Part shown: positions 59,554 through 64,000 of the stretch, piece after piece | Numbering within the stretch: position 1 is the stretch's first letter | Layout: the number at the start of each line of letters is the position of its first letter | DNA from: JBBIPA01 sp963820495 | Lineage (GTDB): Bacteria; Chloroflexota; Dehalococcoidia; GIF9; UBA5629 | Direction of reading: 5' to 3' | Assembly: GCA_963820495.1 (NCBI GenBank) | Contig: CAWGAF010000001.1 | Location: 1,054,001-1,118,000, forward strand | Length of the DNA stretch: 64,000 nucleotides | Notes under the pieces: model-generated | What the model was told of the DNA's origin: nothing | Database searches by the model: none | The model's input: only the letters and a program-made list of their open reading frames with translations | Made by a program: the position numbers and the translations under genes

Positions 59554-61863
59554 TTAGTGCACCACAGCATCGATAGGCACCTCCGAAGGATAAGTGCCAA
59601 TTAGAGTAGGCAAAGTCAGGACTGGTTTTTCCTTCCAGCCGACCTTCTCCAGATAAGGCATAACTTCTTTCTTATAGAAAATGGGGATATCAGAAGTTTT
59701 CCTGATAAACAGATGAAGGTCGTCGGGCAGAGTTCCCATGTATTGCTTGTACAAAGAGATATAGTGAGTAAGTTTAAGCTGCCGCCCCTGCGGAGTATCG
59801 TTTTTCCTGATACAAAGCTTAGCCATGGTAATAATCGCCCTCTCTTTGGACTCCACTACAGTAATCAGGTGCTCAGGAGACGGCTCCTCGGTATTCACCA
59901 GCTTCTTCTCTCTGCCATCCATCACTGTCCAATCATCCTCTTCCTTGCGGCTCATAAATAGCCTCCGGTATTTCGCAGAATGTGGGCCTAAGACCACCGG
60001 GATTCCCAATCTGTTGCAGCCAGTGGCGATGGACGCTGCTTTCTGAGAGTAAGCCCCCCAGGCTAAGCCACAGGCGCCAACACGGTTCAAAATATAGTCG
60101 GCAATTACCTCATAGTTGCCCCTGAGAGGCAATGTAGCGAAGATATTAGCTACCTTCATGGCAGCTCCGGTAATATGGGAATTCGCCACACAGGAACCGA
60201 CATTCAAGACACCACCGGCATCAAAATTAGGCGGATATTTCTCATAAATGGTCTTGCCATCCTTATCCCTCTTCATACCAGCAGCCATTGCGGAACAGCC
60301 GCTAAGGACCACAATATATTTTCTCTTGGCAAACTCTTCAGCGATATCAGCTACCTCATTATAATCCTCTGGGAAATTGGAGCAGCCTACGATGGCAATT
60401 ATGCCGGGGATAGTGCCTAATACTATAGGGGCACCGACTTTTCTGATTTCAGTATCCATGATGGGACCTCGACCCACCCGTACATTCCACTTTTCCCAGC
60501 TAGCAGCCGCCTGCATCATGTGGAGGATAGGCACATGGCGTGGACATTCCTGGGCACACTTGCCACAGCCAATGCATTTATTAAAAACTTCGACTAGCGG
60601 TTGAAGATTACCGTTCTTGGCTGCCTCAATGGCATCGCCCACTGGCAGCAAGTTGGGGCAGACCTGACTGCACAGATTGCATAGTTTGTGGTTCTTCGCC
60701 ATTTCCGGAACCTGCTCCTTGGTCACCAGCACCTTCTTCCTCGTCGGCGCCAGTTCCAGGGCTACCTTCACCGCCACTTCTGCAGCCTTATCCGGATCCA
60801 GTATCAATGCCTGTTTCCCCTGCCTGACCATATCGCTAACTATGTGGTCAGCTTCCTGTTTAGTTACGTTATCAAGGCCATAGCAAGCCTTATCCGTAGT
60901 GGCAATCACAGCGGTGCCTACCTTAGCAGCTTCTATGGTTACATCAGTCCGAATACACTGCTCATCAGTAACAATAACATCAGCAATGCCAGTCCTGATA
61001 AAGAAAAGCTGGCGGGATAATGGGCCAATTACCTTAGCTCTGCTGGTATATCTAGTTACTTCAAGGGCAGTGCAACAGATGCCAGCAACTTCAACCTTAT
61101 CCTGTAAGCCATGCTCATTCAAGTAATCAACAATAGGAACGGCAGTAACAGGGTTGTGCCCAATAAGGCAGATTACCGGCTTAGTCCTGTCCACAGCTCC
61201 CCAGCCCAGTTCAACCAGCGGAGTATCAGCCTTGGATGTGGGATATCCAAAACCAACTATCTCGGCGATGTCACCGACTTCCATGGCAACATGATCCAGC
61301 ATGGAGATATGAAGAGCTTTGGATTCATAATCCAGTGCAGACCCCTCCTGGCCAGTATGCAGTGAGGAAATAGCGTGAATAAGTTGACTCTCTACATACT
61401 CGATTGCCTTTTCCAGGTCTCCCAGAGTTTCTGGCTTGAGCCCAACCACTGTCCTAATATGCGGCGCCTCGACTAAGATCTGGTCTCCCAAGTTGATCTT
61501 ATAATCTTTGCCATGTTTTTCAATCAAATAGTGAAGCACGTGACGGGCATGAGCACCATGGGCAGACATTCCCATACAACAGGCGAGCAAAACAACTCTG
61601 GCTTGCTGCGCTGAAATATCTATACCACAGGCACCTCTCTTATCTCCAGTGAGATCACATTTACCATAGGTACAAAAACAACACATATCGCACATAGGGG
61701 CATAGAATGGTTTATAAGTTTTCATAAGCCTCATGTCCCAGTTTCTTAAATCTGGAAGCTCTGGCATCGGTGTATGGCCAACAGGTTCCCACTTATCATC
61801 AGCTCTGATGATTTCCTCTACATGCTCTTTCCTTAAATTCTTCTTCTTGGTAACTACTGCCAT
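59554..61863 (-). CDS. cdhA: Archaeal-type carbon monoxide dehydrogenase alpha subunit (CdhA)
   Basis: The 769-residue Ni-CODH interconverts CO2 and CO. N-terminal cluster ligands are in MCDMCCFCTYGKCDLTGDKRGACG. The archaeal-type insertion with two ferredoxin [4Fe-4S] motifs is present (CNLCSQVCPNLLPVG, CIGCGKCAQECPRHVP). C-cluster ligands occur in IVGCSNFPED, LSGCSAMAAG and NVGSCVANSHITG, with a further motif at ACGLAWGAYSQKA. These ferredoxin-like domains separate CdhA from bacterial CooS. It follows acsD by 79 bp. Confidence 0.95.
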   Translation of the reverse strand: MAVVTKKKNLRKEHVEEIIRADDKWEPVGHTPMPELPDLRNWDMRLMKTYKPFYAPMCDMCCFCTYGKCDLTGDKRGACGIDISAQQARVVLLACCMGMSAHGAHARHVLHYLIEKHGKDYKINLGDQILVEAPHIRTVVGLKPETLGDLEKAIEYVESQLIHAISSLHTGQEGSALDYESKALHISMLDHVAMEVGDIAEIVGFGYPTSKADTPLVELGWGAVDRTKPVICLIGHNPVTAVPIVDYLNEHGLQDKVEVAGICCTALEVTRYTSRAKVIGPLSRQLFFIRTGIADVIVTDEQCIRTDVTIEAAKVGTAVIATTDKACYGLDNVTKQEADHIVSDMVRQGKQALILDPDKAAEVAVKVALELAPTRKKVLVTKEQVPEMAKNHKLCNLCSQVCPNLLPVGDAIEAAKNGNLQPLVEVFNKCIGCGKCAQECPRHVPILHMMQAAASWEKWNVRVGRGPIMDTEIRKVGAPIVLGTIPGIIAIVGCSNFPEDYNEVADIAEEFAKRKYIVVLSGCSAMAAGMKRDKDGKTIYEKYPPNFDAGGVLNVGSCVANSHITGAAMKVANIFATLPLRGNYEVIADYILNRVGACGLAWGAYSQKAASIATGCNRLGIPVVLGPHSAKYRRLFMSRKEEDDWTVMDGREKKLVNTEEPSPEHLITVVESKERAIITMAKLCIRKNDTPQGRQLKLTHYISLYKQYMGTLPDDLHLFIRKTSDIPIFYKKEVMPYLEKVGWKEKPVLTLPTLIGTYPSEVPIDAVVH

Positions 61864-61942
61864 CTGATTATCCTCCTTTTAACCCGGTGATTAAGACAGT
61901 CTCAGATTAATTGTAACAATAATAGGAATTATTATCAAAATA

Positions 61943-62848
61943 TTATAGCTTCCCTTCAATAACTTCTTTAATATATTTCAAACTTTCGGGGTGTCTAAAT
62001 ACCAGTACATTAGCCCCAGCTAAAAGAAGACTGCTAGCTGCAATACTCTCCCAGAGTAAGCCCTGCTCTTTGCTTGCCTTAGCCTGCTTGGTCTTCCAGC
62101 TTTCGCCGCCCAGGTCAGCAATAATAGGCATCTGCATGGTGGTATCGCCAAACATGACCCCGATGTGCTTGGTTCTTTCCATGATGGTGAAACTGTATTC
62201 CATACCATAGCCCAGGGCTGAACTCAGCGGATCAATAACTATCCTATCTGGTGGGAAGGATTTCAAAAGTTTCACATTCAATTCTTTTTCCAGGTTTATA
62301 TCCAGCGGAGTTTGGGCGATGATGCTATGCCCGTGGTCCAGAGCCGCTTTGCTTATAGGCTCGAAGTTCTCCTTAACCACAGGGCCCAGGAGCAACTTCT
62401 CACCGCTACAGACTTCAGCCACCTTGGTTAATACTGAAACATCCTTGGTTTCATCACCCGAACCGTAGACGATAACCGCAGCCTTTACGGAGTCCACAAC
62501 CTTTTTAACCGTAGCCGCAGCCTTATCGGCCGAGTCATTGGCTCCTGCGGGATCAGTACTTGCCAAACGCATACAGATTAAATCGGCTCCGTAGTCGAGG
62601 CATTTCTTGGCCCAGGCAACCGGATCATTGAGCACGTCCTTGTAAGGTTCACGCACCCACTCCGCCCAGGCTGCAGGATCAGTATCCCAGACTTCTAGAG
62701 CAAGCTTCGGGCGATTTTGAATTGTCCCCTCAAAAAAATGAAAGGGAAGAACACTCTCCCCTCCAATTTTTATGGCTTTGTCACCCTTACCAATTACAAC
62801 CTCTGCCACTTTTCCGGTATAAGTTTCTACAGGTGCTTTGTATTCCAT
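61943..62848 (-). CDS. acsD: Corrinoid iron-sulfur protein small subunit (AcsD/CdhD)
   Basis: The 301-residue TIM-barrel protein pairs with AcsC to carry the methyl group. SVLPFHFFEGTIQNRPKLALE and VWDTDPAAWAEWVREPYKDV at the start, DYGADLICMRLASTDP and DRIVIDPLSSALGYGMEYSF are conserved. GGAG precedes the ATG. It lies 31 bp after acsE. Confidence 0.95.
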   Translation of the reverse strand: MEYKAPVETYTGKVAEVVIGKGDKAIKIGGESVLPFHFFEGTIQNRPKLALEVWDTDPAAWAEWVREPYKDVLNDPVAWAKKCLDYGADLICMRLASTDPAGANDSADKAAATVKKVVDSVKAAVIVYGSGDETKDVSVLTKVAEVCSGEKLLLGPVVKENFEPISKAALDHGHSIIAQTPLDINLEKELNVKLLKSFPPDRIVIDPLSSALGYGMEYSFTIMERTKHIGVMFGDTTMQMPIIADLGGESWKTKQAKASKEQGLLWESIAASSLLLAGANVLVFRHPESLKYIKEVIEGKL

Positions 62849-62879
62849 CGTCTACTCCTTATGCTACATTTTTATAATC

Positions 62880-63758
62880 TTACATCTCCAACCAGGCATG
62901 GGAATATAATGTCTTCCCCATGAGCACTTTGGTAGTTTTAATATAGTCCTGTTCCTGCTTGGATAAAGAGGATAGGGGTATATCTTCCCCGTCCATCGTC
63001 TTGTATATAAGATCAACGATTTTAGGCATTTTGCCCTTATTTATAGCTACAAGCTCCGAGTCCAAGACATCGGCAATCGCTGAGTAAAGTCCTACTCTAC
63101 CCAGCATAACCATAAAGGTACGATTGAGAATGCCCCTCAGTTGCTCTGGCGTACCATTAGACACATTTGATAGACCGATCGTAGACTTAACTCCGGGCAA
63201 AAGGTCAGCGAGTATAGCAATAAATTCACCAGCTTCAGCGACCTGTTTTTGGTCGGCGCTTACCGGCAGGATAATGGGGTCAACCCAGATATCTTCGTTA
63301 GGAATTCCCATCTCATTGGCAAGCGTAACTGTTTCCATGATACTTTCTGTCCTGGAATCAATATCAGGTGGACAGCCTTTATCAGTCAGAACTGAGATGA
63401 CCACATTAGTGTTATATTTCTTGGCTAAAGGAAGCATCCTCTCCTTACTGTCGGTTCTACCTGAGGAAGAATTAAGCAAGGGTCTCTTTTTGCAAGCTTT
63501 CAGACCTGCTTCCATAGCTACGGGATTTAGAGTATCAACGGAAAGGGGCAAATCGGTGACACCTTGAATGGTTTCAACCAGCCATTTTGTCACCTCTTCA
63601 GGGTCTCTCTTGGCAGGGCCTAGGTTTATATCGATATAGTCCGCCCCAGCCGCAGCTTGAGCCTTAGCCAAGTCTTGGATAACTTTGGGGTCACGGTTCT
63701 TTACAGCATCGTTTACATCCTTGGAAATTATGTGGATACTTTCGCCAATTAAAACCAT
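62880..63758 (-). CDS. acsE: Methyl-tetrahydrofolate:corrinoid iron-sulfur protein methyltransferase
   Basis: The 292-residue TIM-barrel enzyme moves the methyl group from CH3-THF to AcsCD. The pterin-binding pattern is ADYIDINLGPAKRDPEE, LPLSVDTLNPVAMEAGL, KPLLNSSSGR-like NSSSGR and the later STIGLSNVSNGTPE. It is the first gene of the operon, with GGAGG before the ATG at 63758. Use of THF rather than a methanogen pterin marks the pathway as bacterial. Confidence 0.95.
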   Translation of the reverse strand: MVLIGESIHIISKDVNDAVKNRDPKVIQDLAKAQAAAGADYIDINLGPAKRDPEEVTKWLVETIQGVTDLPLSVDTLNPVAMEAGLKACKKRPLLNSSSGRTDSKERMLPLAKKYNTNVVISVLTDKGCPPDIDSRTESIMETVTLANEMGIPNEDIWVDPIILPVSADQKQVAEAGEFIAILADLLPGVKSTIGLSNVSNGTPEQLRGILNRTFMVMLGRVGLYSAIADVLDSELVAINKGKMPKIVDLIYKTMDGEDIPLSSLSKQEQDYIKTTKVLMGKTLYSHAWLEM

Positions 63759-63792
63759 CTATGCCTCCTTAATTTATACTGCTGCATACAAA

Positions 63793-63814
63793 TGGGGAGA
63801 AAGCATTCTCCCCA
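63793..63814 (-). terminator. Hairpin in the acs leader
   Basis: TGGGGAGAA (63793-63801) and TTCTCCCCA (63806-63814) form a perfect 9-bp stem with a 4-nt loop, between the promoter and acsE. No U-tract follows on the minus strand, so it is more likely an mRNA-stabilising or regulatory hairpin than a strong terminator. Confidence 0.45.
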
Positions 63815-63843
63815 ATATCCCTACCGAAGCCAAACCAACAGAC

Positions 63844-63872
63844 ATTCTACATCACTATCGCAAACGTGTCAA
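63844..63872 (-). promoter_or_regulatory. Promoter of the acetyl-CoA pathway operon
   Basis: TTGACA (63867-63872), 17 nt, TAGAAT (63844-63849) on the minus strand. Transcription would begin near 63837 and give a leader of about 80 nt holding the 9-bp hairpin. Bases 63873-64000 show no gene; the plus-strand frame crossing this site is not considered coding. Confidence 0.75.
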
Positions 63873-64000
63873 AATCTTGGGCTACCGTTTTACATACGAC
63901 TGTCAGAAAAAGCAATTTTTTGCCAAAATTTTCGGCGCTCTGGGGCGGGAAATTTCTTAAAAAGGCTCAACTTTTCAAGCCCGCCATCAAAAGGTCCCAC

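Noticed and set aside
63685..63960. Plus-strand reading frame of 91 codons at the right end
   Set aside because: It lies mostly antisense to acsE and across the acs promoter; no ribosome site or recognisable protein.
1..64000. CRISPR arrays, rRNA and tRNA genes
   Set aside because: No regularly spaced repeats, conserved rRNA segments or cloverleaf-type sequences were noticed, though a covariance search was not possible here.

Overview
The window looks like a chromosomal segment of a strictly anaerobic bacterium of the Chloroflexota, most likely Dehalococcoidia. This is inference: it rests on a complete Wood-Ljungdahl (CODH/ACS) locus with archaeal-type CdhA and CdhB subunits, a rubrerythrin, and the bacterial str/S10/spc/alpha ribosomal order. 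No rRNA or tRNA gene, CRISPR array or complete insertion sequence was seen.

Region 1 (1-16960, minus strand) is one long ribosomal protein cluster. It runs from a consensus promoter at about 16945 through rpsL-rpsG-fusA, the S10 set, the spc set with secY-adk-map-infA-rpmJ, and rpsM-rpsK-rpsD, which leaves the window at base 1. An unlisted 31-codon gene between rplW and rplB matches the bS22/AURKAIP1-COX24 family of tiny basic ribosomal proteins. tuf is absent between fusA and rpsJ.

Region 2 (17-31.6 kb) holds a rubrerythrin under a promoter covered by a perfect 21-nt Fur/PerR-type palindrome, a UGA-interrupted small secreted protein, an RNase J-like metallo-hydrolase, dCMP deaminase plus a P-loop kinase, an acyltransferase, a DnaJ-like protein, two small membrane proteins, a DUF2284 protein, a PcrA/UvrD helicase, MutL and an alpha/beta hydrolase.

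Region 3 (31.7-35.2 kb) is an AT-rich defence island: a DNA methyltransferase overlapping a PmeII-like restriction enzyme, an EVE-domain/NucS-like nuclease fusion and two small unknown genes. It is bordered by an IS1595-type transposase fragment and a 130-bp MITE.

Region 4 (35.2-51.8 kb) contains a glucosidase-like enzyme, an MFS transporter, a large secreted metalloprotease with a lipoprotein paralogue of its N-terminal domain, an ADP-forming acyl-CoA synthetase-like protein, a HAD protein, PadR, DegV, carB, an AI-2E family permease and a PlsC-like protein, separated by several miniature repeats.

Region 5 (51.8-63.9 kb, minus strand) is the acetyl-CoA pathway cluster, read acsE-acsD-cdhA-cdhB-acsB/cdhC-acsC-nuoE-nuoF-cooC-rhodanese. 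AcsE moves the methyl group from methyl-tetrahydrofolate to the corrinoid protein AcsCD, CdhAB makes CO from CO2, and AcsB joins them with CoA. CooC supplies nickel, and NuoEF-like subunits probably link the complex to NAD(H). The lipoprotein rhodanese after cooC has an in-frame UGA exactly at its catalytic cysteine, followed by a SECIS-like hairpin, and is the best candidate selenoprotein of the window. The gene at 17885-18223 shows the same UGA-hairpin geometry.
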